Source: Streptococcaceae bacterium AF54-32pH5A
GTDB lineage: Bacteria > Bacillota > Bacilli > Lactobacillales > Streptococcaceae
Direction of reading: 5' to 3'
Length of the DNA: 64,000 nt
NCBI GenBank assembly: GCA_027682205.1
Contig: JAQDAD010000006.1
Span: 6,502-70,501, forward strand
Shown here piece after piece: positions 26,465-37,071 of the stretch. A program made the position numbers and the translations under genes. The notes under the pieces are model-generated. The model had not been told where the DNA came from. It made no database searches and saw nothing but the letters and a program-made list of their open reading frames with translations. Within the stretch, counting starts at the first letter, position 1. Every line of letters begins with the position of its first letter.

Positions 26465-27124
26465 ATGAAAATGAAACAGTTTTTTAAAGTTCTAGCGAAG
26501 GTCATCGCGATCCCTTGTGGTTGCCTCTGCCTGCTTGCGGCCCTAGCATTTCTACTACTGATGAACCTTTTCAAGGCTTCACCGAGTGATATCCGTGAGG
26601 GGAATGAAACCTTAAAACAAATCTTTATCTCCCTTGACATGCCTCCTAAGAAAGTAGAATCAAATGGACACTATCAATTCGAGGGTGGAGGCTTAAATTT
26701 TTATGTTACTTTCTCAGATGAGGTTATCAATAGTCACACCGTCCTAAAAGAAAGTCCAAAACTCACCAAAAACCGACTCGAAGTCTATGTCCTACAGACA
26801 GGAGAAATTTCCTACTATAAAGTAGGGGATAACTTGTTCAATCATGGTTTAATACAATTTTTAGAGGAGGAGGGCGAGAAGTATCTCCAAGAAATCGGAA
26901 AGAAATTTAATCCCAATTACTCAATTCTCTTTTGGAATGATCAGGAAAGTCTAAAAAAGGGAATTGCATTCTATGAAAAAGCCTTGACCTTGGTGGATAT
27001 TCAGGATAATTCGGCAATCAAACACATTGATACCGTTACCGTTAAACCAGGTAAAGAAGCGGAAATCAAGCAACTCATCCGGGAGATGGATGCAGCTGGC
27101 CTGCTCACTCAAAAGTACAAATAG
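26465..27124 (+). CDS. Hypothetical membrane-anchored protein
   Basis: A 219-residue protein with one N-terminal membrane segment (about residues 9-35) that contains the cysteines of PCGCLCLL. It is followed by an extracellular or cytoplasmic domain of mixed helix and strand. The Cys-rich segment is not a clear lipobox. I recognise no family. Two ATGs lie two codons apart, and the second has GGGAGG at better distance. The gene ends 50 nt before a hairpin shared with dnaJ. An in-frame tail KPGKEAEIKQLIREMDAAGLL suggests a soluble helical end. Confidence 0.6.
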   Translation: MKMKQFFKVLAKVIAIPCGCLCLLAALAFLLLMNLFKASPSDIREGNETLKQIFISLDMPPKKVESNGHYQFEGGGLNFYVTFSDEVINSHTVLKESPKLTKNRLEVYVLQTGEISYYKVGDNLFNHGLIQFLEEEGEKYLQEIGKKFNPNYSILFWNDQESLKKGIAFYEKALTLVDIQDNSAIKHIDTVTVKPGKEAEIKQLIREMDAAGLLTQKYK

Positions 27125-27173
27125 TAGGCTAACTGGAAAATGATTTTTCGATGCTAAATTTTCAAAGATAACA

Positions 27174-27199
27174 TAAAAAAGAGCCAATCGGCTCTTTTT
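27174..27199. terminator. Bidirectional terminator between the 219-aa gene and dnaJ
   Basis: The stem AGAGCC/GGCTCT with a 4-nt loop is flanked by A-run and T-run, so it works on both strands. It ends the plus-strand hit-cluster transcript and the minus-strand dnaJ transcript. Confidence 0.85.
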
Positions 27200-27202
27200 A
27201 CT

Positions 27203-28339
27203 TTATTCTCCTTCAAAGGCATCTTTTATATGGTCAAAGAAGCCCTTTTTCTTTGGATTGACTTTCAAGTCACCTGCAGCTGCGAATTCTTTAAGCGCAG
27301 CTTTTTGGCGGTCGTTCAATCCTGTCGGTGTTACGACATTAACGGTAACGTATTGATCCCCAACAGCACCACCACGAAGGCTCGGAGCACCCTTGCCACG
27401 TAGGCGGAATTTTTTGCCAGTCTGAGTTCCCTCTGGGATGACCAATTCAACATCACCATGTACAGTTGGAATTTCCACAGTATCTCCTAGAGCTGCTTGG
27501 ACAATATTAAGGTTCAGCTTGTAGAAAATAGTTGTTCCTTCGCGTTCAAACTTATCACTAGCTTCAACTGAAACCACCACGTACAAGTCCCCGTAAGGTC
27601 CACCATTAAAGCCTGCTTCACCTTGACCAGCTAAGCGAATTTGTTGACCAGTTTCCACACCAGCAGGGATTTTTACATGTACGCTATGAGCTTGTTTTTC
27701 ATGACCTGTTCCGTGACAAGTTGCACATGGATCTTTAATTTCTTTTCCGCGACCATGACAGACATCACAAGTTACTTGACGACGCATCATACCAAGAGGA
27801 GTCTGCGTATCGACATTAATGACACCAGCGCCATGACAGCGTCCACAAGTGACTGGACTTGTTCCTGGCTTAGCACCAGATCCATTACATGTACGACAGC
27901 TGGCTTCACGATTGTATTTGACTTCTTTCTCCGTTCCAAAGATAGCTTCTTCAAAAGTCAAATTCACACGGTATTGGAGGTCATCCCCTTGACGAGGAGC
28001 ATTTGGATTGCGTGAAGCACCGCCTCCGCCAAAGAAACTTGAGAAGATATCCTCAAAACCACCGAAGCCACTTGCTCCGTCAAAACCACCGAAACCGCCA
28101 GTACCACCAAAGCCACCGTTGGCACCTGCAGCACCATATTGGTCGTAGGCTGCACGTTTTTGGTCGTCACTCAAGGTCTCATAGGCTTCTTGAACTTCCT
28201 TGTACTTTTCCTCAGCACCAGGCTCCTTGTTGATATCTGGGTGATATTTTTTTGAAAGCTTACGATAAGCCTTTTTGATCTCGTCTGCCGAAGCGTTTTT
28301 TGACACCCCCAGACGATCATAAAATTCAGTATTGTTCAT
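27203..28339 (-). CDS. dnaJ: Chaperone protein DnaJ
   Basis: DnaJ (Hsp40) co-chaperone of DnaK, 378 residues. The J domain begins [17 protein letters not shown] and carries the HPD motif; a G/F-rich linker follows (about 75-115). Then come four CxxCxGxG zinc-binding motifs ([32 protein letters not shown]) and the C-terminal substrate-binding domains. The ATG has no good Shine-Dalgarno site. Instead a 43-codon open frame with a good site overlaps the start, so dnaJ may be translated by coupling. Unlike the textbook operon it is separated from dnaK by an extra gene, a terminator and a tandem repeat. Confidence 0.96.
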   Translation of the reverse strand: MNNTEFYDRLGVSKNASADEIKKAYRKLSKKYHPDINKEPGAEEKYKEVQEAYETLSDDQKRAAYDQYGAAGANGGFGGTGGFGGFDGASGFGGFEDIFSSFFGGGGASRNPNAPRQGDDLQYRVNLTFEEAIFGTEKEVKYNREASCRTCNGSGAKPGTSPVTCGRCHGAGVINVDTQTPLGMMRRQVTCDVCHGRGKEIKDPCATCHGTGHEKQAHSVHVKIPAGVETGQQIRLAGQGEAGFNGGPYGDLYVVVSVEASDKFEREGTTIFYKLNLNIVQAALGDTVEIPTVHGDVELVIPEGTQTGKKFRLRGKGAPSLRGGAVGDQYVTVNVVTPTGLNDRQKAALKEFAAAGDLKVNPKKKGFFDHIKDAFEGE

Positions 28340-28457
28340 ACAAGATACCAAGAGCGAACAGAAAGCGACTGAAATTTAGGAAACCGACAAGAAATCCTGA
28401 TTTCTTAGGAGGTTTATCTAATTTCCAAGCTTTCCGCTCGAGTTCAATTACGAACAC
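28326..28457 (-). CDS. Small ORF (43 aa) overlapping the dnaJ start
   Basis: A GTG-started frame of 43 codons with AGGA 6 nt upstream (in AAAGGAACAAGGGTG). It runs without a stop to a TGA inside the fifth codon of dnaJ, overlapping by 14 nt. The peptide starts [20 protein letters not shown] and ends [12 protein letters not shown], a basic start and a hydrophobic tail. It may be a real microprotein, a leader for translational coupling to dnaJ, or both. I do not recognise it. The absence of a ribosome site in front of dnaJ makes the coupling idea attractive, but conservation must be tested. Confidence 0.55.
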   Translation of the reverse strand: MFVIELERKAWKLDKPPKKSGFLVGFLNFSRFLFALGILYEQY

Positions 28458-28645
28458 CCTTGTTCCTTTCTATTAATATTGCGGAACGAAACCACGATTT
28501 AGGTCGGATTCAATTCCTTTCTTTTATATTGAGTCAGAAATTTTGGAACCCGTGTTCAGTTACGAACACCCTTGTTCCTTTCTATTGATATTGTGAATCA
28601 AACCGCAGTTTAGGTCGGGTTCAATTCCTTTCTTTTATATTGATG
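28439..28645 (-). repeat. Tandem duplication of a 112-bp unit upstream of dnaJ
   Basis: Two close copies are offset by 112 nt. Shared blocks include AACACCCTTGTTCCTTTCTAT and TCAATTCCTTTCTTTTATATT on the plus strand, trimmed here to short pieces. On the minus strand each copy gives AAAGGAATTGAA and AAAGGAACAAGGGTGTTCGTAA, i.e. two ribosome-binding-like sites. The left copy feeds the 43-codon frame, while the right copy opens a GTG frame of only 11 codons (28534-28569). A weak third, partial copy lies at about 28660-28682. Confidence 0.75.
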
Positions 28646-28685
28646 AGACAAAACCCAAACAAATCAGGTTCAGTCCCTTTTTATC

Positions 28686-28715
28686 GAAAAACAGAGGCTG
28701 GGTTGCAACCTCTGG
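28686..28715 (-). terminator. Terminator after the 148-aa gene
   Basis: Minus strand stem CAGAGG/CCTCTG with inner GTTG/CAAC and then UUUUU. It lies 6 nt past the stop of the 148-residue gene and would reduce readthrough from dnaK into dnaJ. Confidence 0.85.
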
Positions 28716-28720
28716 ATATT

Positions 28721-29166
28721 TCAATTTATTTCAAAGTTTTCTAAAAATACAATTGCTTTATTTTGCTGTATAATCTGCTTCCTTCGTTTTGAATTAAATT
28801 TATGATAATTTTGCAAATATATTATCACCAATACTATCGTTAAAGCTCCTGCAACATACGATATTAACGATGACACAATTGAATTATTCTCTTGAATTCT
28901 TGGAAAAATGCTAATTGTTAACAATGATATTAGAGAAGGGAAGAAAATTCCCCAGAATATATTGTTTATAATTTCAATATCATTTTGCTTATACGAGTGC
29001 TCAGCAAGAATATTGACTTTATACTCTCTTAGTCCCTCTTCTTGACCAGTTTGAAAATGATTTTTTATTTGATTTTTGAGTTCAGTATAATCTTCAGTTG
29101 CCAGTTTTATAAACTTATCATACTGTTCTTTAGAATCTGTGACTGCAAAAAGATTAATATTTGTCA

Positions 29167-29167
<1 letters not shown>
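28721..29167 (-). CDS. Small membrane protein following dnaK, function unknown
   Basis: A 148-residue protein with a soluble helical first half (YDKFIKLATEDYTELKNQI) and two hydrophobic helices at about residues 72-90 (GIFFPSLISLLTISIF) and 98-117 (LISYVAGALTIVLVIIYL). The DNA is AT-rich compared with dnaK. Its ATG shares the final A of the dnaK TAA (TAATG), so it is coupled to dnaK translation. I do not recognise a family. In the usual dnaK-dnaJ pair there is no gene here, so it may be an insertion into the heat-shock operon. Confidence 0.7.
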
Positions 29168-31365
<2,198 letters not shown>

Positions 31366-31369
<4 letters not shown>

Positions 31370-31878
31370 TTATAGACCACTACCATCGCTGGGCGTAGGA
31401 TGCGGTCATGGAGTTTGTAGCCTTTTTGGAAGACTTGGGCGATAGTGTCTGCTGGGTGTTCATTGTCTGCTGGGAGAGTTTGGATGGCCATATGGTAGTT
31501 ATGGTCAAATTCTCCATCAGCTGCGATTTCTTCGATTCCTTCTTCTTTCAAAGCGTGAATCAAGCTCTCTTGCACCATTTCCAATCCCTTTTTGACATCA
31601 TCTGTCAAACCTTCAACTGCGAGTGCACGTTCTAGGTTGTCGAGCGATGGTAAGATTGCTTTTGCCAGATCTTGGCTACGATAGCGTTGCAAGTTTTGAC
31701 GTTCTTCATTGGCACGGCGTTGGATATTTTGCATTTCTGCATGTGCACGAAGGTATTTGTTTTCGAACTCGTCCGCACGTTCATTAGCCAAGTCCAACTC
31801 AGACTTTTCAGGAGTTGTTTCTTCTGTCGTTTCAACAACTTCTTCTTTTACTTCTTCGTTTTTTATTTCCTCAGACAT
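31366..31878 (-). CDS. grpE: Nucleotide exchange factor GrpE
   Basis: GrpE releases ADP from DnaK. The 170-residue protein has an acidic N-terminal tail ([20 protein letters not shown]), the long dimerising coiled-coil ([19 protein letters not shown]) and a C-terminal beta domain ending [16 protein letters not shown] start at the ATG with AAGGAGG 6 nt before it, not at an upstream in-frame ATG. It lies between hrcA and the structured spacer before dnaK. Confidence 0.95.
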
Positions 31879-31916
31879 TTTTCGCCTCCTTTTTAGGAAT
31901 TTATGTAATTTCATGT

Positions 31917-32951
31917 TCAACTCACCTCATAATGATTACTACTCAAATAGCGGTAGAAATCTGTGAGTTTCATAGTTAAGACTCGATTGACCACATTGAC
32001 CTGGTTGATTAGTTGCTGGTAGTCCAGATTGACTGGACCGATAATCGCCAGAATTCCAAAACCACGATAAGGGATAAGGAATTTACTGCTAATCACTGCT
32101 AGATCAGCTAGACAGGATTCTTGACTATCTGCAACACGGACATTTTGCATCTGATCTTCATGCAGACCTTCACGAATCTCCAGAGCCACCTTTTGCGGTT
32201 GGTCAAAGAACTGATAGGCTGCGAGATTGGCAAAATTCAAGAGATTGACCTTGCCCGCCACCACAATGTTTTCATTGAACATTTCCTTAAAAATGTGTTC
32301 AAAGAGATCCATAACATTGTCCGTTGTTGTAAAGTAACGCTGGATAATCTGCGGAATCTCCGTCCGAATCTTGTAGTGAATATCCAGAACGGTGTGACCG
32401 AGGAAACGTTCCTGAATGATGGTCTTCAGTTTCAGCAAATCCTCTTGCAAGAAATTCCTTGGAATCAGAAACTGACTGGTAACCGTTCGAGACTCGTCTA
32501 GGGTGAAAACTGCAAGAGCAGTATGTTGTCCTAGAACGACAATATCGAAAGCTGTCAGGCGCTGTCTACTTGGCTCAACATCCAGAGCCACTACCGTACA
32601 GCCACTTAGGTCTGTTAGTAGATTGGCAGCCTCTTGCAGAATATCCTCCAGTTTGAAAAATTCCTGATCAAAGGCTTTAACAATCTCATAAACCTCATTT
32701 TCAGCCAGTCGGTCAAAATCCAGTGAATGTTTTACATAGTACTGAAAACCAGCGACACTTGGCATCCGACCACTAGAAGTATGAGCTTTCTCAAGCAAAC
32801 CTTGCTTTTCTAGAGCCGCCATATCATTACGAATGGTTGCACTGCTAGAGTTAATAGACTCTTGTAGTGCTTTGGATCCGACAGGTTCGTGCGTTTTGGT
32901 AAAGATGTCAATAATCAGATTCAAAATATCCTGCTGACGCTCTGTAACCAT
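31917..32951 (-). CDS. hrcA: Heat-inducible transcription repressor HrcA
   Basis: HrcA binds CIRCE operators and represses the class I heat-shock genes; its activity depends on GroEL. The 344-residue form starts [18 protein letters not shown], with the winged-helix DNA-binding part including [20 protein letters not shown] and a GAF-like central domain. The chosen ATG has GGAG at 8 nt, and the longer reading would overlap the CIRCE operator. First gene of hrcA-grpE-dnaK, and probably autoregulated by the two CIRCE sites just upstream. Confidence 0.95.
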   Translation of the reverse strand: MVTERQQDILNLIIDIFTKTHEPVGSKALQESINSSSATIRNDMAALEKQGLLEKAHTSSGRMPSVAGFQYYVKHSLDFDRLAENEVYEIVKAFDQEFFKLEDILQEAANLLTDLSGCTVVALDVEPSRQRLTAFDIVVLGQHTALAVFTLDESRTVTSQFLIPRNFLQEDLLKLKTIIQERFLGHTVLDIHYKIRTEIPQIIQRYFTTTDNVMDLFEHIFKEMFNENIVVAGKVNLLNFANLAAYQFFDQPQKVALEIREGLHEDQMQNVRVADSQESCLADLAVISSKFLIPYRGFGILAIIGPVNLDYQQLINQVNVVNRVLTMKLTDFYRYLSSNHYEVS

Positions 32952-32977
32952 CTCATCACTCCCCTCTGTCAGATTGA

Positions 32978-33004
32978 TTAGCACTCGATACACCTAAGTG
33001 CTAA
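32978..33004. promoter_or_regulatory. CIRCE operator, promoter-proximal
   Basis: TTAGCACTC, 9 nt, then AAGTGCTAA (one mismatch to the GAGTGCTAA half-site). It overlaps the expected start of transcription of hrcA, the usual HrcA-binding position. Confidence 0.93.
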
Positions 33005-33015
33005 CTTATGATTCT

Positions 33016-33043
33016 ATTATACACCCTTAAAAGAGAATGTCAA
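33016..33043 (-). promoter_or_regulatory. hrcA operon promoter
   Basis: Minus strand TTGACA (33038-33043), 16-nt spacer, TATAAT (33016-33021). Both hexamers are perfect. It lies between the two CIRCE operators. Confidence 0.9.
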
Positions 33044-33060
33044 GACAAAAACTCAAAAAA

Positions 33061-33087
33061 TTAGCACTCTTTTATCAAGAGTGCTAA
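33061..33087. promoter_or_regulatory. Second CIRCE operator, upstream of the -35
   Basis: TTAGCACTC, 9 nt, then GAGTGCTAA: a perfect CIRCE, 18 nt upstream of the -35 hexamer. Together with the other site it could allow cooperative or looped HrcA repression. Confidence 0.92.
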
Positions 33088-33106
33088 AAATCAGTCTGAG
33101 GACCTA

Positions 33107-33133
33107 GAAAAAAGACTGCCATATGGCAATCTT
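33107..33133 (-). terminator. Rho-independent terminator of glnA
   Basis: Minus strand stem AAGATTGCC/GGCAGTCTT with one G-U pair, then UUUUUU, a few bases past the glnA stop. Confidence 0.87.
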
Positions 33134-33142
33134 TCTTCTATA

Positions 33143-34489
33143 TTAGTAAAGATCTAAATAGTTATCAACTTCCCACTGTGACACAAAGGTCGCATAGCTA
33201 GCCCACTCGATACGTTTAGCCTCAAGGAAGCTAGTGTAGATGTGATCTCCTAGGGCAGCCTTAACTACTTCATCTTCAGTCAAAGCTTTCAAGGCGTTAT
33301 GAAGAGTTGATGGAAGGTCTGTGATTCCAGCTTCCTTACGCTCTTCAGCTGTCATGATGTAGATATTTTCTTCGATAGGAGCTGGTGCTTCAATTTTGTT
33401 TTCAATACCGTGCAAACCAACTTCCAAAAGAACAGCCATAGCGATGTACGGGTTAGCCATTGGATCCACTGAACGCAACTCAAGACGAGTTCCCATACCA
33501 CGTGAAGCAGGCACGCGCACAAGTGGCGAACGGTTGCGACCAGCCCAAGCAATGTAAACAGGCGCTTCATAACCTGGAACCAAACGTTTGTAGGAGTTAA
33601 CTGTTGGATTCATGATGGCAGTATAGTTGTAGGCATGCTTGATCAAACCGCCAAGGAAATGGTAGGCCGTTTCTGACAACTGCATTCCTTTTGGATCGTT
33701 TGGATCAAAGAAGGCGTTATTTCCTTCTGCATCAAACAAGGACATATTGCAGTGCATACCTGATCCAGCGATACCAAATTTTGGTTTTGCCATAAAGGTT
33801 GCATAAAGGCCGTGTTTACGAGCAATGGTTTTAACAACGAGTTTAAAGATTTGAATCTTATCACAAGCGCGGAGGACCTCATCATACTTGAAGTCAATTT
33901 CATGTTGTCCAACCGCAACTTCGTGGTGACTTGCTTCTACTTCAAATCCCATTTTGGTCAAGACATTAACGATTTCACGACGCGTATTGTCCGCAAGGTC
34001 AGTAGGCGCCAAATCAAAGTAGCCACCCTTGTCATTTACCTCAAGTGTTGGGTCCCCATTTTCATCCAATTTAAATAGGAAGAATTCTGGTTCTGGACCA
34101 AGGTTGAAGGATTTGAATCCTACTTCCTCCATGTGACGAAGAGCACGTTTGAGGTTGCCACGAGGGTCACCTGCAAATGGTTCACCTTCTGTTGTATAGA
34201 CATCACAGATCAAACCTGCAACACTTCCATTTTCATCTCCCCAAGGGAAGACTGTCCATGTATCCAAGTCTGGGTACAAGTACATATCTGACTCATTGAT
34301 ACGTACAAAACCTTCAATAGAAGATCCATCAAACATGGCTTTGTTTGACAAGACCTTGTCTAACTGTTCATCTGTAGCAGGAATTTCGACGTTTTTCATA
34401 GTTCCCAGAATATCTGAAAACATGAGACGGATAAAGGTAACATTTTTTTCCTTAACTTCACGACGAATATCTGCAGCTGTGATTAGCAT
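33143..34489 (-). CDS. glnA: Glutamine synthetase type I
   Basis: Glutamine synthetase of 448 residues makes glutamine from glutamate, ammonia and ATP. N-terminal beta-grasp ([20 protein letters not shown]), the [10 protein letters not shown] loop, the active-site [11 protein letters not shown] and the NRSPLVRVP and [21 protein letters not shown] regions are intact. The shorter Firmicutes GSI-alpha form is not adenylylated and is feedback-inhibited; it also signals to GlnR. It lies 36 nt downstream of glnR in one transcript under a GlnR box. Confidence 0.97.
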   Translation of the reverse strand: MLITAADIRREVKEKNVTFIRLMFSDILGTMKNVEIPATDEQLDKVLSNKAMFDGSSIEGFVRINESDMYLYPDLDTWTVFPWGDENGSVAGLICDVYTTEGEPFAGDPRGNLKRALRHMEEVGFKSFNLGPEPEFFLFKLDENGDPTLEVNDKGGYFDLAPTDLADNTRREIVNVLTKMGFEVEASHHEVAVGQHEIDFKYDEVLRACDKIQIFKLVVKTIARKHGLYATFMAKPKFGIAGSGMHCNMSLFDAEGNNAFFDPNDPKGMQLSETAYHFLGGLIKHAYNYTAIMNPTVNSYKRLVPGYEAPVYIAWAGRNRSPLVRVPASRGMGTRLELRSVDPMANPYIAMAVLLEVGLHGIENKIEAPAPIEENIYIMTAEERKEAGITDLPSTLHNALKALTEDEVVKAALGDHIYTSFLEAKRIEWASYATFVSQWEVDNYLDLY

Positions 34490-34525
34490 GGGTTTTCTCC
34501 TTAATATATGACTACTTGCGATTGC

Positions 34526-34882
34526 CTAACCGCGACCAAAAGGCGACTGTGCTGAAGCAAAGCGTCCCTGTTGAAGGAGCTCATTATGAAGCGCACGACG
34601 CACCTCCGTTGGGCTCACTGCTTTCTTGGATTTCGCCTCACGTTCAGCGTATTTTTTCTTAATGGCAGCGATATTATATCCTTCAGAGATATAATCTTTG
34701 ATTTCAAGCAAACGATCCATGTCATTCAAAGAATACATGCGACGGTTCCCTTCGTTTCGATCAGGCTTTATCAACTCTTGATCTTCATAATAACGAATCT
34801 GACGCGCCGAGAGATCGGTCAATTTCATAACACTGCCAATAGGAAAAACAGCCATATTTCGGCGAAATTCTCTTTCCTTCAT
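34526..34882 (-). CDS. glnR: Nitrogen regulator GlnR (MerR family)
   Basis: A 118-residue MerR-type repressor. The winged-helix starts at FPIGSVMKLTDLSARQIRYYEDQELI and is followed by EGNRRMYSLNDMDRLLEIK. The C-terminal segment (TEVRRALHNELLQQGRF) is the autoinhibitory tail known from GlnR. With glutamine synthetase as partner it represses glnRA and nitrogen-transport genes when glutamine is plentiful. A perfect GlnR box lies upstream, so the gene is autoregulated. Confidence 0.96.
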   Translation of the reverse strand: MKEREFRRNMAVFPIGSVMKLTDLSARQIRYYEDQELIKPDRNEGNRRMYSLNDMDRLLEIKDYISEGYNIAAIKKKYAEREAKSKKAVSPTEVRRALHNELLQQGRFASAQSPFGRG

Positions 34883-34905
34883 TTACAATTTCCTTCTTTC
34901 TGTCT

Positions 34906-34934
34906 ATTATAGTCTAAAAAAACACATACGTCAA
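34906..34934 (-). promoter_or_regulatory. glnRA promoter
   Basis: Minus strand TTGACG (34929-34934), 17-nt spacer, TATAAT (34906-34911), just downstream of the GlnR box. Confidence 0.87.
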
Positions 34935-34941
34935 TTGATAA

Positions 34942-34958
34942 TGTCATAAAATGTAACA
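34942..34958. promoter_or_regulatory. GlnR-binding box
   Basis: TGTTACATTTTATGACA on the minus strand fits the TGTNA-N7-TNACA consensus exactly and sits 7 nt upstream of the -35 of glnRA. Confidence 0.92.
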
Positions 34959-35486
34959 TTATTTTATTTTTTTCTCCAAAAGATTTCTGAAACGGTCAAT
35001 ATCATAATTCACGAGTATGGCCACAAAAACACCCATAAAAGTTTCAAATACACGCGCAAACACGTACAAAAATGTTTCTCCGCTTGGTATTGATAGGGTA
35101 ATGATCAACATAACCGCTACACCGCCGATAACTCCTGCCTTATTGTTTATAGCGACATTTGTCATAATGGTTAACATAGTACATATTGGAACGATCAGCA
35201 AGGTCACCCAAAAGGCTTCTTGAAATAGAGTGTTTAAGAGGAAGAAAACAAGAGCGTAGAAACCACCGATACTGTTTCCTAGAATGCGTGATGTTCCAAA
35301 ATGAACACTCTTATCAAAACTCTCTCTCAAACTAAAGACTGCTGTCAAAGCCCCAATTTGAAGTCCCTTCCAACCAAAAAATCCAAAAATCAAGAGAACT
35401 AAAAAAACAGCGATTCCGGTTTTAAAGGTTCGTAGACCAAGCTTGAACTGTGACTTGTCAAATTTATATTTTTTAAAATAACCCAT
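34959..35486 (-). CDS. Aromatic acid exporter / FUSC family membrane protein
   Basis: A 175-residue membrane protein with four to five hydrophobic helices (GIAVFLVLLIFGFFGWKG, GFYALVFFLLNTLF and so on) and a charged C-terminus (DIDRFRNLLEKKI). The pattern and the LRTFKTGIAVFLV start match the ArAE_1/FUSC-like proteins next to glnR in streptococci. Substrate is unknown. The protein is a short form lacking the large cytosolic domain of longer relatives. Confidence 0.75.
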   Translation of the reverse strand: MGYFKKYKFDKSQFKLGLRTFKTGIAVFLVLLIFGFFGWKGLQIGALTAVFSLRESFDKSVHFGTSRILGNSIGGFYALVFFLLNTLFQEAFWVTLLIVPICTMLTIMTNVAINNKAGVIGGVAVMLIITLSIPSGETFLYVFARVFETFMGVFVAILVNYDIDRFRNLLEKKIK

Positions 35487-35575
35487 AATTTCAACTTTCT
35501 ATTTCCATTTTATCATAAATTAGTTGATTTTATGAGCCAAAATCAATCGGAAACGTTTTTAATTCAAGCTACAAG

Positions 35576-35602
35576 AAAAAGAGGAAACAAAGTTCCTCTT
35601 TT
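35576..35602 (-). terminator. Rho-independent terminator of pgk
   Basis: Stem AAAAGAGGAA/TTCCTCTTTT with a 6-nt loop and further U on the minus strand, 20 nt after the pgk stop. Confidence 0.87.
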
Positions 35603-35623
35603 CATCATTTCATTTACGAAAGC

Positions 35624-36823
35624 TTATTTTTCTGTCAAGGCTGCAAGTCCTGGAAGAACTTTACCTTCAAGGAGTTCCATTGATGCTCCACCACCAGTAG
35701 AGATCCATGAGAACTTGTCTGCACGACCAAGGTTGATAGCTGCGGCAGCTGAGTCACCACCACCGATAATTGATTTCACACCTGGTTGTTTTACGATAGC
35801 GTCCATGACACCGATTGTACCAGCTTGGAAGTCAGGGTTTTCAAATACACCCATTGGTCCGTTCCAAACAACTGTTTTCGCACCAGTCAAAGCTTCGTCA
35901 AATTTAGCGATTGATTTTGGACCGATATCCAAACCAAGGAAACCTGGATCTACTGCTTCACCTTCAGTGTCTTTCACTTCAGTGTAGTCAGCAAATGCGT
36001 TGGCTTCTTTTGAGTCAACTGGCAAGATCAATTTGCCGTTTGCTTTTTCAAGAAGAGCTTTAGCGACATCCAATTTGTCTTCTTCTACAAGTGAGTTACC
36101 AATTTCGATACCTTGTGCTTTGTAGAATGTGTAAGTCATACCACCACCGATAAGAACTTTATCAGCTTTTTCAAGCAAGTTTTCGATAACACCAATCTTG
36201 TCTGAAACTTTTGAACCACCAAGGATCGCTACGAATGGGCGTTCTGGAGCTTCAACAGCTTCTTGGATGTAGGCAATTTCGTTTTCAAGAAGGAAACCAG
36301 CAACTGCTTTTTCAACGTTTGCTGAGATACCAACGTTAGATGCGTGTGCACGGTGAGCTGTACCGAATGCATCGTTTACAAAGATACCATCTCCAAGTGA
36401 TGCCCAGTATTTACCAAGTTCAGGATCGTTTTTAGATTCTTTCTTGCCGTCAACATCTTCGAAACGAGTGTTTTCAACCAAGAGAACTTGTCCATCTTCA
36501 AGAGCGTTGATTGCTGCTTCCAATTCAGCACCACGAGTTACTCCTGGAAGGAAAGCAACGTCTTGACCCAATTTAGCAGCCAAGTCAGCAGCTACAGGAG
36601 CAAGTGATTTACCAGCTTTGTCTGCTTCTTCTTTTACACGGCCAAGGTGAGAGAAGAGGATCGCACGTCCACCTTGTTCAAGGATGTACTTGATAGTTGG
36701 AAGAGCTGCAGTGATACGGTTGTCGTTGGTAATCACGCCATCTTTTACAGGTACGTTGAAGTCAACACGAACGAGAACTTTTTTCCCTTTCAATTCAACG
36801 TCTTTAACAGTCAATTTTGCCAT
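35624..36823 (-). CDS. pgk: Phosphoglycerate kinase
   Basis: Glycolytic enzyme transferring phosphate from 1,3-bisphosphoglycerate to ADP. The 399-residue reading has the N-terminal [10 protein letters not shown] (substrate), [33 protein letters not shown], the [13 protein letters not shown] and the C-terminal GGGDSAAA nucleotide loop. Codon use is that of a highly expressed gene. An extended -10 (TGA-TATAAT, minus strand at 36857-36862) precedes it, and it ends in its own terminator, so it appears monocistronic, apart from gapA. Confidence 0.98.
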   Translation of the reverse strand: MAKLTVKDVELKGKKVLVRVDFNVPVKDGVITNDNRITAALPTIKYILEQGGRAILFSHLGRVKEEADKAGKSLAPVAADLAAKLGQDVAFLPGVTRGAELEAAINALEDGQVLLVENTRFEDVDGKKESKNDPELGKYWASLGDGIFVNDAFGTAHRAHASNVGISANVEKAVAGFLLENEIAYIQEAVEAPERPFVAILGGSKVSDKIGVIENLLEKADKVLIGGGMTYTFYKAQGIEIGNSLVEEDKLDVAKALLEKANGKLILPVDSKEANAFADYTEVKDTEGEAVDPGFLGLDIGPKSIAKFDEALTGAKTVVWNGPMGVFENPDFQAGTIGVMDAIVKQPGVKSIIGGGDSAAAAINLGRADKFSWISTGGGASMELLEGKVLPGLAALTEK

Positions 36824-36856
36824 TAGATATGACTCCTTCTTTTTTTATACGTGTTA

Positions 36857-36862
36857 ATTATA
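36857..36862 (-). promoter_or_regulatory. pgk extended -10 element
   Basis: TATAAT preceded by TGA on the minus strand, about 34 nt upstream of the pgk ATG. No good -35 seen. Confidence 0.6.
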
Positions 36863-36995
36863 TCACAAAATCAGTAAAAGAGATAGCAAAAGCCTGCACT
36901 TTTCCAGTTCTTTCTTGCAACTGAAACTAGCATTTCTTAAAATCAAAACTAGAAAAACCTTATCAAATAAGTAATGAATGCGAGATAAAATCATT

Positions 36996-37035
36996 AAAAC
37001 AAGGCCTGACTAATCTACAGTCAAACCTTGTTTTT
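36996..37035 (-). terminator. Terminator of the GH85 glycosidase gene
   Basis: Minus strand stem with AACAAGG/CCTTGTT and inner TGACT/AGTCA, followed by UUUU. It lies about 37 nt after the stop of the surface glycosidase. Confidence 0.85.
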
Positions 37036-37071
37036 AGTTGTTAAGAGGAAATCCAAGATTCGTAAATCCGA

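Noticed and set aside
28439..28645. CRISPR-like array from the repeated 112-bp units
   Set aside because: The repeats are long, imperfect and adjacent without spacers, and no cas gene is present.
33061..33087. The upstream CIRCE palindrome read as a transcription terminator
   Set aside because: It has a 9-nt loop and exact CIRCE sequence, and the nearby glnA terminator is a separate hairpin at 33107-33133.
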